The position numbers and the translations under genes are program-made. DNA of 64,000 nt. It comes from Leptospira sp. B5-022 (GTDB lineage: Bacteria; Spirochaetota; Leptospiria; Leptospirales; Leptospiraceae). How positions within the stretch are numbered: the first letter of the stretch is position 1; every line of letters starts with the position of its first letter. The notes under the pieces are model-generated. The model did no database searches. It was not told the origin of the DNA and saw only the letters and a list, made by a program, of their open reading frames with translations. The stretch is taken from the NCBI RefSeq assembly GCF_000347035.1, contig NZ_ANIJ01000018.1:186001-250000 (forward strand), read 5' to 3'. Of the stretch, positions 52,774 through 61,917 are shown one piece after another.

Positions 52774-52788
52774 AATTTGTTCAGTAAA

Positions 52789-52812
52789 CGCGTGTAGGAA
52801 CTCCTACACGCG
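52789..52812. terminator. Terminator of macroglobulin operon
   Basis: Ten base pairs, CGCGTGTAGG (52789-52798) with CCTACACGCG (52803-52812), loop AACT. It lies 15 bases after the operon's last stop codon, followed by an AT-rich tract (ATAAATTTTAC), and between convergent genes, so it can end both transcripts. Confidence 0.75.
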
Positions 52813-52861
52813 ATAAATTTTACTTTGTTGGATTTCTTACAAGACAATCGACTTCCTAAAA

Positions 52862-53581
52862 TTAATACCTGGACTTTACAAATTGTGAATATATATTTTG
52901 GATTTCTGGACTTTGAGTTTCCAAAAAGACCCGAAATCTTGCCTCTCCCTTAGTCTTTAAAAGCCACGAGCCCCAGAGAAAAAGTTTCTGGTATAAGATT
53001 TTCTTTTTAAATCCGCTTCTTGTGTGGATTTCCCTACTACATTCTTCGTCGAATTTTTCCCAACTCCAAGGAAACTTAAGATCTAAAGATGTGGGTTTAG
53101 GATTCGTAGGATACAAAGATTCACAATAAGATTCCTGCATCCAAAAGGAAGTTTCCGATCTGGATTCCGGGGCTAAAAAATGACAAATCTCATGTTTGAT
53201 CACCGTATCTAAAATTCCCTTTTTCGCTAAACTTTCCGGATTTTGGAAAAAGAATTTATTACTTTCGGGAGAATAGAACGCAGCTAACGTTGAGGGTTGG
53301 CCCGAGTATTTTCGAAAAACTTCCGAGTTTTCTGAAACGAAGATCTGGGCGTTTTGCGGGATTCTTCTATCCAATCTTTCCGATTCGGCTCTGATCTCGG
53401 TTACGAATTTTTCGGCGAAAGTTTCAAGAAATCTTTCGGGATTTTTTCGTTTGTTCCTGTCGTCTAAAAAGTAAAATTCGAATCCTTCTATTTTTCTTTT
53501 TACCGCTTGGGCATTTGCGGGTTCTATTAAGAATATTATAAAAAATAAATATATTGCCGATACGGTAAAAATAGATCTCAA
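52862..53581 (-). CDS. Exported HExxH metallopeptidase-like protein
   Basis: 239 residues from a TTG at 53581 that shares bases with the stop codon of the SpoIID gene (TTGA); this start gives a clean signal peptide (SIFTVSAIYLFFIIFLIEPA). The catalytic-type zinc motif is VIKHEICHFLAPE, with HEICH matching HExxH, and a downstream Glu in FWMQESYCESL could be the third ligand, as in peptidase-MA/gluzincin families. A more distant ATG-opened frame would overlap the SpoIID gene by 100 bp and lacks a signal. Cell-wall or surface protein cleavage is inference. Confidence 0.72.
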   Translation of the reverse strand: MRSIFTVSAIYLFFIIFLIEPANAQAVKRKIEGFEFYFLDDRNKRKNPERFLETFAEKFVTEIRAESERLDRRIPQNAQIFVSENSEVFRKYSGQPSTLAAFYSPESNKFFFQNPESLAKKGILDTVIKHEICHFLAPESRSETSFWMQESYCESLYPTNPKPTSLDLKFPWSWEKFDEECSREIHTRSGFKKKILYQKLFLWGSWLLKTKGEARFRVFLETQSPEIQNIYSQFVKSRY

Positions 53582-54756
53582 GGGATTTTCCTCAGTTCCG
53601 CGCCTGGAAAATAAAAATGAAGTATCTCCTCCGATTTTGCTCCCCGAAACGCCATTTCTCTTGCTCCGTATTGGCAAAGACCGATCCCATGCCCAAAACC
53701 TTTTCCTTTGAAATAAAATCCTCGAGCGCTTGTTTCGATCTTAAAATCATTACTCTTGGTTTTATTCCAGCCTAACTTTCTGCCGATCTTAGATAAAAAT
53801 TCGGAGGCTTGGATATTCTTTTTTCCGGAATAATCCTTATATTCTAAGGATGTTATTCTGAATTCCGAATACTTAGGCTCTAATTCGGTTAACTGTTTCG
53901 CTTCCAAGGCGGATCCCATTTCTTCTTTCGAAATAAAAGTTTCCCAGGAGAAGTAAGGAGAATTTTTACATTGAATCTCTCCATTTTTGGTATCGGGACC
54001 GGATCTATAATATTGTGGATTTTTGAAATTCTTCCAAAGAACGGAAGGAGAAGACAAATTTCCTCCGCAAGTAGAATGAAAGAATGTCTCTAAAACTTTC
54101 CCACCTTTATCTTGCAGAAGTATTTTTTTATATGGAGCGAATTGAATATTCTCCTTTTTTAATTTTCCTGAAAATTGGAGACAATGGGTTAGATCGCAAA
54201 GATCGTGACCTTCTTTGGAATGTCTTCCTAAGTTTGCGAGAGCGTAAGAGCGGATCATTGCGGATGCAGCGATAGAATATTCCTGCTTCCAGTTCGGATT
54301 TGGATCTTTTTCATTTTTAGGATAAAATAAGTCTCCGAATTCCGAGACCATTCCGATCCCTACGTATTCTTCTAACGGGACGGTAAGTACGAGTTTTAGT
54401 TTTCCTTTGGAAGAAGTGATTTCCAGATCTCCAGAATATTTTTTAGGAGTCTGGTCTTTGGGAACTTCAAGTTCGTATTCTCCACCTGAAAAAAGGATAT
54501 GTTCCGATCTTGAGTTTTTGGTTCCGTCTATTATTCTGATTTCATTTTCTTCCGATCTGACCAAGATCGTTTTATCTTTTTCTAAACTATTTTTCCCTAA
54601 GGATTGTATTCTGGCGTTTTTGACGATGATCCGCACACTCTCCGGAGAATATTTAGATAAGATTCCTATTCTGATCTTATTCGGGACCGTATCTGCAAAT
54701 AGAGAAGTAGATAAGAATAGAAAACCCAAACAAGCAAGTTTGGAAAGGCGATTCAT
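53578..54756 (-). CDS. SpoIID/LytB-domain protein
   Basis: 392 residues from the ATG at 54756, which overlaps the ferredoxin gene's stop (ATGA); an earlier in-frame start lies inside that gene. Signal peptide (KLACLGFLFLSTSLFA). The SpoIID fold shows as LVLTVPLEEYVGIGMVSEFG, EYSIAASAMIRSYALANLGR and CDLTHCLQFSGK, and the end GFGHGIGLCQYGAREMAFRG is the characteristic C-terminal motif. In spore-formers SpoIID is a lytic transglycosylase; non-sporulating homologues (LytB) stimulate amidases, so a peptidoglycan role is expected. Followed by the TTGA-coupled metallopeptidase. Confidence 0.88.
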   Translation of the reverse strand: MNRLSKLACLGFLFLSTSLFADTVPNKIRIGILSKYSPESVRIIVKNARIQSLGKNSLEKDKTILVRSEENEIRIIDGTKNSRSEHILFSGGEYELEVPKDQTPKKYSGDLEITSSKGKLKLVLTVPLEEYVGIGMVSEFGDLFYPKNEKDPNPNWKQEYSIAASAMIRSYALANLGRHSKEGHDLCDLTHCLQFSGKLKKENIQFAPYKKILLQDKGGKVLETFFHSTCGGNLSSPSVLWKNFKNPQYYRSGPDTKNGEIQCKNSPYFSWETFISKEEMGSALEAKQLTELEPKYSEFRITSLEYKDYSGKKNIQASEFLSKIGRKLGWNKTKSNDFKIETSARGFYFKGKGFGHGIGLCQYGAREMAFRGAKSEEILHFYFPGAELRKIP

Positions 54757-55406
54757 TGTACTTGGATCGCCTTTGGGAACGTGGGACATGAAGAAACACA
54801 TAAACCGCAACCGACGCAGTCTTGGGAGAAACTCGGTTTATTTCCTTTGAACCGGACTACATTCGGGATCGGACAAGTGATTGCGCAGGTCTCGCAGGTT
54901 TTTTCTCCCGTTCTCGAATTGATACAATGTTGGAAGAAACCTTTTGCCTTTCCGAATTTAGGAGATTCATTTTTTTTATAAGGTAAAAGTGCACCCGTCT
55001 CACAGGCTGAGATACACGGATAATCTTTGCATAACATACATGCATTCAGATTCACATCCATACGAGGAAAATGTTTGCCTGTTTTATCATCAGGCACCGG
55101 AAACAGGACCGAATATGGGCAGGCATAGATACAATCGCTGCAAGCAGTACATTTGGAGAAGAATCGTTTTCCTTTCGCATCTGCTCCGGGAGGGAATTGT
55201 AAATTTCGAAATCCTTTAAATTTACTTTTGACTATTTTAGGTTTTGGGACTTTGATCTGGGTTTTTTTAGGCGCGACTTTTTCCGGTTCCGCCTTATTAA
55301 CTTCCCCTACAGATGATTTCCAAGTTTCGGAAATTTCATTTACACCTTCTTCCATTACGGAAAAAGCTTTTGCTAAGCCTTTCCGGAAGAAGTCTTTTCG
55401 GTTCAT
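54753..55406 (-). CDS. 4Fe-4S polyferredoxin, MauM/NapG-like
   Basis: 217 residues. A basic N-terminus ([20 protein letters not shown]) precedes four iron-sulphur clusters: [35 protein letters not shown] with an extra Cys in [10 protein letters not shown], and [12 protein letters not shown]. That spacing is the MauM/NapG family's four-cluster pattern. An unusual position: directly downstream of murA (ATGA overlap) and upstream of the SpoIID gene, so electron transfer is coupled at least genetically to a cell-wall operon. No oxidoreductase partner is adjacent; role unknown. No Tat-type signal (RRxFxK) was seen, only RKDFFRKG near the start, which is similar but weak. Confidence 0.85.
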   Translation of the reverse strand: MNRKDFFRKGLAKAFSVMEEGVNEISETWKSSVGEVNKAEPEKVAPKKTQIKVPKPKIVKSKFKGFRNLQFPPGADAKGKRFFSKCTACSDCIYACPYSVLFPVPDDKTGKHFPRMDVNLNACMLCKDYPCISACETGALLPYKKNESPKFGKAKGFFQHCINSRTGEKTCETCAITCPIPNVVRFKGNKPSFSQDCVGCGLCVSSCPTFPKAIQVQ

Positions 55407-56701
55407 TCTTCACCTATCCTCTCAATATGAGCGCCTAGAGATCTAAGTCTGGTATCTATGTTTTGGAATCCTCTGTCTATTTGGACGATATTATGGATGG
55501 AGCTTGTACCTTCTGCACAAAGAGCTGCAATGATCATTGCCATGCCTGCTCTGATATCGGGACTGGCTACTTTTTGACCATAAAGACGATTCGGTCCGAT
55601 CACGATCGCTCTATGCGGATCGCAAAGTATAATTTGAGCGCCCATGGAGATGATATTATCCACGAAAAATAATCTGGATTCGAACATTTTTTCATGAATG
55701 AGTACTGTTCCTTTACATTGTGTAGCAGTGACTAACGCAACGGAAGTCATATCCGCAGGGAAACCAGGCCAAGGAGAATCGTCTATTTTAGGAGTGGCTC
55801 CGTGATAATCCGGAATGATCTCCATTTTCTGGTCGGAAGGAACTAAGATACCTCCGTCTTGCGGACGAACTTCGATCCCCAAGCGAGAATATACCATGCG
55901 GATCATTCGGATATCTTCCAGCTCCACATCGCCGATAAAAATTTCTCCGCCGGTGACCGCGGCCAAACTGATAAAACTTCCGATCTCTAAATAATCGGAA
56001 CCGATCCTATGAGGTTTATCCGGAGTTTTTAAGGAATTTACACCTTCGATCGTAAGAATGTTCGAACCGATCCCTGAAATTTTCGCGCCGGCAGAAACTA
56101 AAAATTTACAAAGCCTTTGTACATGGGGCTCGCTTGCCGCATGACGTAAGACGGTGGTGCCTTCGGAAAGTACCGCCGCCATAACCGCGTTTTCTGTGGC
56201 AGTAACGGAAGCCTCGTCCATAAGAAGGTCTGTGCCTCTGAGCCTGTCTCCTCTGATTTCGTAACCGTCAGGGAATACTTCTATCTGAGCGCCTAAGGCT
56301 TGGAGCGCGAGAAGATGAGTGTCCATTCTTCTTCGTCCGATCTTATCTCCACCCGGTCTTGGTAAAAACACTCTTCCTGTTTTGGCTAGAATGGGACCTG
56401 CAAGTGTGACCGCCCCTCTGATCTTGGAACAAAGTTCCGCAGGAAGATCCGACTTTAGATCTCCGTTATTTCTGAATAAATAGGTTCCTTCTCCCTTATC
56501 TTCTACTTCCATTCCTAAATGGCGTAGAACGTCCATGAGCATAAGTACGTCCGAGATCTGGGGAATGTTTTCGATAATTACTTCGCCAGGAACTAAACAG
56601 ACGGCCCCTAAAATAGGTAAGGCCTCGTTTTTATTCCCTTGTGGCATTACAGTTCCATGAAGAGGATTTTTACCGATAATTTTGAAGTATGGAGAGCTCA
56701 T
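55403..56701 (-). CDS. murA: UDP-GlcNAc enolpyruvyl transferase MurA
   Basis: First committed step of peptidoglycan synthesis: PEP to UDP-GlcNAc. 432 residues, full length, with K24 in QGNKNEAL (PEP binding) and the usual loop [11 protein letters not shown]. In E. coli that loop holds Cys115, which fosfomycin alkylates; here residue 119 is Asp (GAT in the sequence), so the enzyme should be active but fosfomycin-resistant, as known for other Asp-type Mur[12 protein letters not shown] and the conserved [17 protein letters not shown] are present. First gene of the overlapping murA-ferredoxin-SpoIID-peptidase operon; divergent from lnt with a 105-base gap. Confidence 0.97.
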   Translation of the reverse strand: MSSPYFKIIGKNPLHGTVMPQGNKNEALPILGAVCLVPGEVIIENIPQISDVLMLMDVLRHLGMEVEDKGEGTYLFRNNGDLKSDLPAELCSKIRGAVTLAGPILAKTGRVFLPRPGGDKIGRRRMDTHLLALQALGAQIEVFPDGYEIRGDRLRGTDLLMDEASVTATENAVMAAVLSEGTTVLRHAASEPHVQRLCKFLVSAGAKISGIGSNILTIEGVNSLKTPDKPHRIGSDYLEIGSFISLAAVTGGEIFIGDVELEDIRMIRMVYSRLGIEVRPQDGGILVPSDQKMEIIPDYHGATPKIDDSPWPGFPADMTSVALVTATQCKGTVLIHEKMFESRLFFVDNIISMGAQIILCDPHRAIVIGPNRLYGQKVASPDIRAGMAMIIAALCAEGTSSIHNIVQIDRGFQNIDTRLRSLGAHIERIGEE

Positions 56702-56814
56702 GATCCGACCAGCTTTATTGGTATACTCATGTCTCCTTCTCCTACGGCAAGCACTTCACCGGGACCTAAATCGATTGACTCAAAAGGTTTTTTTTCCGAT
56801 CAACGTTGGTATTC

Positions 56815-58596
56815 ATGGATTCTTTTTTACAACGTTTTAGAGATTTTCAAAAAACACTGTTTTTCGACTTCTTCTGTTTTTTCTGGACCGGGGCGTTTGC
56901 CTTCTTAGCCTTCGCTCCATTTTATCTCAGCCATTTAGTTTGGATTGCCCCTTTCGGTCTGTTTTGGATCACTCATAAATATTCCGGAAGATATTGGAGA
57001 TTGGTAGGATACGGTTTCTTATTCGGGGTATTTTTCTATGCCATCGCATTTCATTGGATCCATCATATGGCAATGGTCTTCGGGAATTTCCCTTGGCCGG
57101 TTGCGTTTATCATTCTTCTTTTAGCCGGAGTTTTGTTTGGAGCTAAGTTCCCAATCTTTTTAGTTTCGTATTCCTTTCTTTCCAGAAGAGTCGGAAAGCA
57201 TAGCGTTTGGGTAGCGGGGGTTTGCGGAATGGCGGCGGACATGATCGGTTACCAACTGTTTCCTTGGTACTGGGGAAATCTTGCGGCTGGAAATATCATA
57301 CTCGCTCAAACAGTGGAGATCTCGGGAGTTTATGGACTTTCCTTCTTAGTATTCGTGATCTCTTACACGATCTTTGAAACAAATCCGTTACATCTTCCGG
57401 AAATTTTAAAGTCCAAAGAAAAAAGATCCCATTTTATAAAATTCTGGACCTTGCCGTTAGCGTTACTTCTTCTTTTTGTGATCGTAGGCTCTTCATTGTA
57501 TGTAAAATGGAAGAACGTAACACCAAGTAAAACCTTAGAAATCTTAGTCGTCCAACCGGATGCTCCAATGAGTATACGCGACGAGAGGGGAAGGTCTCCT
57601 CGAGAAGTGATCGAAGATCTGATGGGTAGAATGGACAAAATGGTGGAGAATGCCGTCCAAAGAGCCGGTAAAAATCCGGACCTGATCGTTTTACCGGAGG
57701 CCGGTATCCCGTATTTCTCTGCGAATCGTGAACTGTTAAAGATCAGAATGGGAGATCGGATCTATTGGCCTAGATTCGACTCTTTGATGGTTTCTTTCGC
57801 TAACAGATACAAAGCATCAGTATTCTTTAATGAAATAGATGCGGCTTATAAGATCAAAAGTTCCGGAAGAGAATATCTCAGATATTTTAATAATAATGTA
57901 GTCTATGATCCGAACGGTGTCAGAAGACAGGCTTATCAAAAACAATATTTGGTAATGTTCGGTGAGACCATGCCTTTCGAGTTCATGTATGACCTGAGCC
58001 CGCAAACGGGAAGGTTTGATCCGGGAGAATCTTTCGATCTTCTACACTATTATTCCGCCGTCCCTAAGGAAAATCCTCAAACTGTTTTGCCGGTTACTTG
58101 GGAAAAAACGGAAGGAATAGATGCTGATTTCGTAAGAAATTATTATTCTCCAACTCATACCGAATTGAAGGACGAGGGTTCTTTTCTTCCTTTAATCTGT
58201 TATGAAGTGATCGTTCCGGAATTCGTAAGAAAGTTCAAAGACTCGGGGAATCCTCAGTTCATTGCAAATCTCACCAATGATAAATGGTATGGAACGACGA
58301 CGGAAAGCGACCAACATTTCGAGTTGGGAAGACTTCGAGCTATAGAATGGAGAAGATGGCTAGTCCGTTCTACAAACTCAGGTATCTCAGGATATGTGGA
58401 TCATTTGGGGAATTTTATAGAAGGTAAGTCGACTTCTCTTATGAAAGCCGAGACTAGCTGGCAACAGATCCAAGTGATCGATTCTCCTCCCGGATTTTAC
58501 GTTCTCTACGGGAACTTGATCCCTTGGATCATGATCATTCTGACCGCAATCTATTACGGAAATCTATTGCTTAGAGTCTATCGTAAAAAAGATTAA
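56815..58596 (+). CDS. lnt: Apolipoprotein N-acyltransferase Lnt
   Basis: Adds the third acyl chain to lipoproteins in the inner membrane. 593 residues from the ATG at 56815 (a TTG at 56806 is an alternative): about eight N-terminal hydrophobic helices (residues 20-230), then a CN-hydrolase/nitrilase domain. The Glu-Lys-Cys triad is visible: Glu in [12 protein letters not shown], Lys in [13 protein letters not shown], Cys in [13 protein letters not shown], and the lipid-binding end [20 protein letters not shown]. About 80 residues longer than E. coli Lnt, in the loops between the nitrilase elements. Neither start has a good ribosome site. Confidence 0.93.
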   Translation: MDSFLQRFRDFQKTLFFDFFCFFWTGAFAFLAFAPFYLSHLVWIAPFGLFWITHKYSGRYWRLVGYGFLFGVFFYAIAFHWIHHMAMVFGNFPWPVAFIILLLAGVLFGAKFPIFLVSYSFLSRRVGKHSVWVAGVCGMAADMIGYQLFPWYWGNLAAGNIILAQTVEISGVYGLSFLVFVISYTIFETNPLHLPEILKSKEKRSHFIKFWTLPLALLLLFVIVGSSLYVKWKNVTPSKTLEILVVQPDAPMSIRDERGRSPREVIEDLMGRMDKMVENAVQRAGKNPDLIVLPEAGIPYFSANRELLKIRMGDRIYWPRFDSLMVSFANRYKASVFFNEIDAAYKIKSSGREYLRYFNNNVVYDPNGVRRQAYQKQYLVMFGETMPFEFMYDLSPQTGRFDPGESFDLLHYYSAVPKENPQTVLPVTWEKTEGIDADFVRNYYSPTHTELKDEGSFLPLICYEVIVPEFVRKFKDSGNPQFIANLTNDKWYGTTTESDQHFELGRLRAIEWRRWLVRSTNSGISGYVDHLGNFIEGKSTSLMKAETSWQQIQVIDSPPGFYVLYGNLIPWIMIILTAIYYGNLLLRVYRKKD

Positions 58597-58690
58597 CGGA
58601 ACGGTTACTTTGAGTAAATTTTTGTCTGAAAGTGAGCGAAGCCGGAAAGTATTTTTGAAATCGACTCTTGCAAAAGAAATCATTTCTAGT

Positions 58691-59842
58691 TTAAGGATTG
58701 ATCAGATAATAGGAAAAAATTCCCCGAAAGTTTTTATCTTTCGGAAGAATTCCTTCCGGAACTTGAGCGCAATCCAATTTGGAATCGGTTATATAATAGA
58801 GCTGGTAAGGTTTCGTAAAAAATAAACGGACAAAGAATCGAAGTACCGCGGATATATTGGAAAGAACATAGATCTGTCCGATCGTATGTTTTCGAGAGAT
58901 TGTTAAACTACAGGAACCGCTTTCATCTAAATAAAACTTTTCTTTAATAGGGAGATGGTATCCTGAAAAAGGTTCCGTCTCGGATTCTAATACTTCCGAC
59001 TTCAAAACTTTTGCGGAGAATAACATTTTTCCGGAAGGGTCCAAAGCGCTTACGGTTCGTATCTCTTCTTCCGGAAAGTTTTCGTTCCCGATAAAACCGC
59101 CCGCAAATAATCTTTCTCCTGCACTGTTGATGGAGCGGTACAATTCCCAACGTTTACTGTACTTATATACTTCATAGTTGGTAAGAAGATGTTCCATTCC
59201 GCCTTTTCCATTCAGCTCTATTCTATTTCCGTTCAAAATTAAATATCCTTTTGCAGGAACGGAGGAGAATGCCATGTCTGCTTGCACGAAACTATCTTTT
59301 TCGGGTAAGCGGATCTTCCCGCCAGAAAGAGAAACAGCTTTGGACCAACCGGTTTTATAGCTGATAAAAAGCTCCGCAGTGTCGGTGATCATTTTGATTT
59401 CGGGACCGCCTATTCCTTTTGAAACGGAACTATCATAAATTTCTAATTCTAGATTTCCACTCTCCGCTTTGAGTTCGTCACTAGAATATTCTCTTGTGGA
59501 AAATTGAGTACCGGTTTGTTTATCGTAAACTACAAGACTAACTCCGCAATTTTTGGTACCGGGACCCAGATTACTTACGATGAACGTTGCAAAGATCCAG
59601 GTCTGGTCATCCGTAAAGGAATAGTTCCAGGCTTGGAAATAACCTTCCTGAGCATAGGGATGAAATCCCATTTCGTATTTGCTTGTTTTTCTGGCCTGGA
59701 TCTTTGTTTCGTCTGCCTCTAGTCTCCATTCTCCTAAACTGCTAAATAGGATTAAAATGACTAGAACAGATTTGAAAATAATTGTTTTGGATCGGTTAAA
59801 AGAACAATCGTTCGCCGAAGAATTTTCGGATAGAAAAATCAT
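58691..59842 (-). CDS. Secreted protein with lipocalin-like region
   Basis: 383 residues from the ATG at 59842, with AGGA about 10 bases upstream; a TTG three codons earlier is too near that site. A signal or anchor (IIFKSVLVILILFSSL) is followed by a strand-rich part: EGYFQAWNYSFTDDQTWIFA, FIVSNLGPGTKNCGVSLVVY, AELFISYKTGWSKAVSLSGG, KGYLILNGNRIELNGKGGM. The Trp/aromatic and Asn-Leu-Gly pattern resembles the Svf1/AttH-like lipocalin group, but only weakly. C-terminal part has a hydrophobic segment (ISAVLRFFVRLFF). Function unknown. Converges with lnt. Confidence 0.65.
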   Translation of the reverse strand: MIFLSENSSANDCSFNRSKTIIFKSVLVILILFSSLGEWRLEADETKIQARKTSKYEMGFHPYAQEGYFQAWNYSFTDDQTWIFATFIVSNLGPGTKNCGVSLVVYDKQTGTQFSTREYSSDELKAESGNLELEIYDSSVSKGIGGPEIKMITDTAELFISYKTGWSKAVSLSGGKIRLPEKDSFVQADMAFSSVPAKGYLILNGNRIELNGKGGMEHLLTNYEVYKYSKRWELYRSINSAGERLFAGGFIGNENFPEEEIRTVSALDPSGKMLFSAKVLKSEVLESETEPFSGYHLPIKEKFYLDESGSCSLTISRKHTIGQIYVLSNISAVLRFFVRLFFTKPYQLYYITDSKLDCAQVPEGILPKDKNFRGIFSYYLINP

Positions 59843-59955
59843 GGGGATCAATTCCTAACTCTGGTTTTATTCTCCGGCAAGCAATTCTTGTCCGTCGGAA
59901 GTAAATTTTCCAGATTTGTTTGGAATTTGAAACGAATCGGATCCCCTTTTTTGAA

Positions 59956-60390
59956 TTAACCGCAATCCGAATCTATTTTGTCTTCTTCCGACTTGGATGC
60001 CGGGACACAAGAGGATTCGAAAATATCGCTAAGACATCTGATCTCATACGAGGGGTGATCCTTGACTCCTTTTGCCTTCATTTCGTCCCTCTCCATTTTG
60101 ATCCCGTCCACATGGATCCAAGAATCGGATTCCGATTTTCCCTGGGTTTCGATCCGTGCATAGATCAGATATTCATAATCTCCGAACTTCTTCATAAAAA
60201 TTTTAGAATATCTAAAATCCGTTTTTACCAATTTTCTTCGGAAGTAACGTAGTTCTTTGGATTGGGAGCCTTGGAGAGAATCGTAGAATCTATTTACGGA
60301 ATGTATAATTCCTAAAAAACCCAGTTGATCGGTTTTCAATTTCATCCAACCGAAATGATCCTCTATATCTTTGTTTTTTCTCGCCTTCAT
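59956..60390 (-). CDS. Unknown cytosolic protein
   Basis: 144 residues, no signal or membrane helix. The ATG at 60390 has a GGAGG site eight bases upstream, so the start is good. It begins with a charged helical part (KARKNKDIEDHFGWMKLKTD), has a central strand-rich segment (FGDYEYLIYARIETQGKSES), WIHVDGIKMERDEMKAKG, and ends with a Cys-containing acidic tail (SCVPASKSEEDKIDSDCG). No family recognised. Follows the start of the secreted protein gene on the same strand by 113 bases. Confidence 0.65.
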   Translation of the reverse strand: MKARKNKDIEDHFGWMKLKTDQLGFLGIIHSVNRFYDSLQGSQSKELRYFRRKLVKTDFRYSKIFMKKFGDYEYLIYARIETQGKSESDSWIHVDGIKMERDEMKAKGVKDHPSYEIRCLSDIFESSCVPASKSEEDKIDSDCG

Positions 60391-60779
60391 AAAAATCCTC
60401 CGGAGAAACGGGTTCTTTTCGAAGGAAATGGCTGAAAAAAATTTAGAGTTTTAGAAAAAAACGGGACCCAAGGTATAAACTTACCTTTCTCATTTGGGAC
60501 CTTTGTATCGAACTTCAGGAGTTTTTATGCGGAGCATTTTAAATTCGAGTGGGTTCTGGTCCGGAATTTTTCCTTTTTGGATCATTTTTTTTCCGTTTCA
60601 AACCAATTCTTATTAAAGAAATCCAAGGAAAATCCCATAGCAACAACTTCGGTTTGGCCCAGGCCACCATCACGGTCATCGAGAAAGAGCGCATTGGAAA
60701 CGTAGGATGAAAGAGAAGATGAGACTGAAACTTCAACAGAAGTTAGATCAAATCGATCGCGAATTAAGGGAGTAAAATT
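60391..60779 (+). other. Gap with two tiny overlapping frames
   Basis: 389 bases with no convincing gene. On the plus strand, a GTG-opened frame (60549-60710) encodes 53 residues ending NNFGLAQATITVIEKERIGN, which resembles the recognition part of an HTH, and its stop overlaps the ATG of a 22-residue frame (60707-60775, KEKMRLKLQQKLDQIDREL), itself coiled-coil-like. The latter contains AAGGGAG (60766-60772), the ribosome site for the VOC gene. These could be remnants of a larger gene broken by a frameshift, or chance. The left part (60391-60540) is AT-rich and would hold the promoter of the minus-strand gene. Confidence 0.35.
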
Positions 60780-61139
60780 ATGTTTATGGAAGTGAATCAT
60801 ATCGGCATCACCTCCCGTGATCCGGAAGTAAGTGCGAATTTTTATCGTGAAATTTTCGGTCTCCCCCAAGAGGAGGAGACCGAAAAAGCGGCAAAAGTCC
60901 TTGGCATCGGAAAATCGAATATTGCGATTTATGGGGAGAAGAATGATCCTTCTTCTCCCGTATTCGGGTCCGGATGTGATTTTGCGATCAGGGTAGATCC
61001 AAAAAGTTTCCGTGAGATCGAAGAAAGATTGTTCTCTCAAAGATTGGAATATGGTGTTCGTAAATCTTCTAAGACACTTTTTCTGAATTTCCAAGATCCG
61101 GACGGTTACTTGGTGGAATTGATGTGTGAAGAGGAATAG
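60780..61139 (+). CDS. VOC (glyoxalase/dioxygenase-fold) protein
   Basis: 119 residues, a single vicinal oxygen chelate domain made of two beta-alpha-beta-beta-beta halves: EVNHIGITSRDPEVSANFYR and FLNFQDPDGYLVELMCEEE, with the metal-ligand type His (residue about 7) and the C-terminal Glu in ELMC. The short form and lack of the second His pair could mean glyoxalase-I-like or a fosfomycin/bleomycin-type resistance protein; none is assigned. The AAGGGAG site fits the ATG at 60780. It lies after the tiny frames at 60549-60775. Confidence 0.85.
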   Translation: MFMEVNHIGITSRDPEVSANFYREIFGLPQEEETEKAAKVLGIGKSNIAIYGEKNDPSSPVFGSGCDFAIRVDPKSFREIEERLFSQRLEYGVRKSSKTLFLNFQDPDGYLVELMCEEE

Positions 61140-61274
61140 ATCCTATCGTTCGTAATAGGACCTATTCCTTGGGTGCCATCCATTTCCCAGTAAGTGGTAT
61201 AGTCCAAACAGGATTCGAAGTTCAAGATAGAGATTGCCAAAAAAGGCCAAGTAAAAAATGTACTCTTTACCTAC

Positions 61275-61850
61275 ATGGAAACGGAATTACTGGGCCTGTT
61301 CTGGACGGAAAAGATCAAGCTCAGCCAGTACACTATCCAAATCGTAAAGGATCTAAGCGATTCACAGCTGGATCATACCGACGCGTTGGGTGAAACAATT
61401 CGAAGGTATCTGAATTCTATTGTCGCTTCGGACTTTTTATTTCGTCTTTCCCTTCCGGTTTCATTAGGGATCAGTTCTATTCTTCCGATACCAAGACAAA
61501 CAGAATCCGAGGTCGAAAAAGACTTGGTCAAAGTAAGAGATCTGTTCGGTTCTCCGGCTCTTCCCAGTAATTTAAAAGATATAATTGTTAGCTCCGCAGA
61601 AGGTCTATATTTCGAAGGATGTAATCCTTCTCTTCTTCCTACCTTACAACGCTGGAAAAAGATACTTTTACGTTTAGAAAAGTCCATCACCGGTCTGAAT
61701 GGAAAAGATTCTTTAAAATATCGTTATTTTTCGGTCCTGGGTATTGTTTCCCTTCCGGTCGCCATTAATTATTTTTCCACCCAAAACCTATACTACCTCC
61801 GAAACGGAATCTTAAAAATAAAGGAGAATCCTTCTTTCCCGAAGTCCTAA
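61275..61850 (+). CDS. Unknown cytosolic protein
   Basis: 191 residues, mostly helical and without signal sequence. It opens METELLGLFWTEKIKLSQYT, with IVKDLSDSQLDHTDALGETI, then a more hydrophobic middle (FLFRLSLPVSLGISSILPIP) and GNDSLKYRYFSVLGIVSLPVA-like end around LNGKDSLKYRYFSVLG. The middle stretch may be membrane-associated but is short and interrupted by Pro. No family recognised; the ATG has no clear ribosome site. Lies 67 bases upstream of icd, on the same strand. Confidence 0.6.
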   Translation: METELLGLFWTEKIKLSQYTIQIVKDLSDSQLDHTDALGETIRRYLNSIVASDFLFRLSLPVSLGISSILPIPRQTESEVEKDLVKVRDLFGSPALPSNLKDIIVSSAEGLYFEGCNPSLLPTLQRWKKILLRLEKSITGLNGKDSLKYRYFSVLGIVSLPVAINYFSTQNLYYLRNGILKIKENPSFPKS

Positions 61851-61917
61851 GTCCTTAGAAAATGGAAAAACCTAAGGTTTAAACCTGCATCCATTTGACA
61901 TTCTAAGGAGCATTCCA

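Noticed and set aside
58610..58825. A 71-codon plus-strand frame after lnt
   Set aside because: It starts with TTG without a ribosome site, overlaps the C-terminal part of the secreted protein gene on the other strand and has no family likeness.
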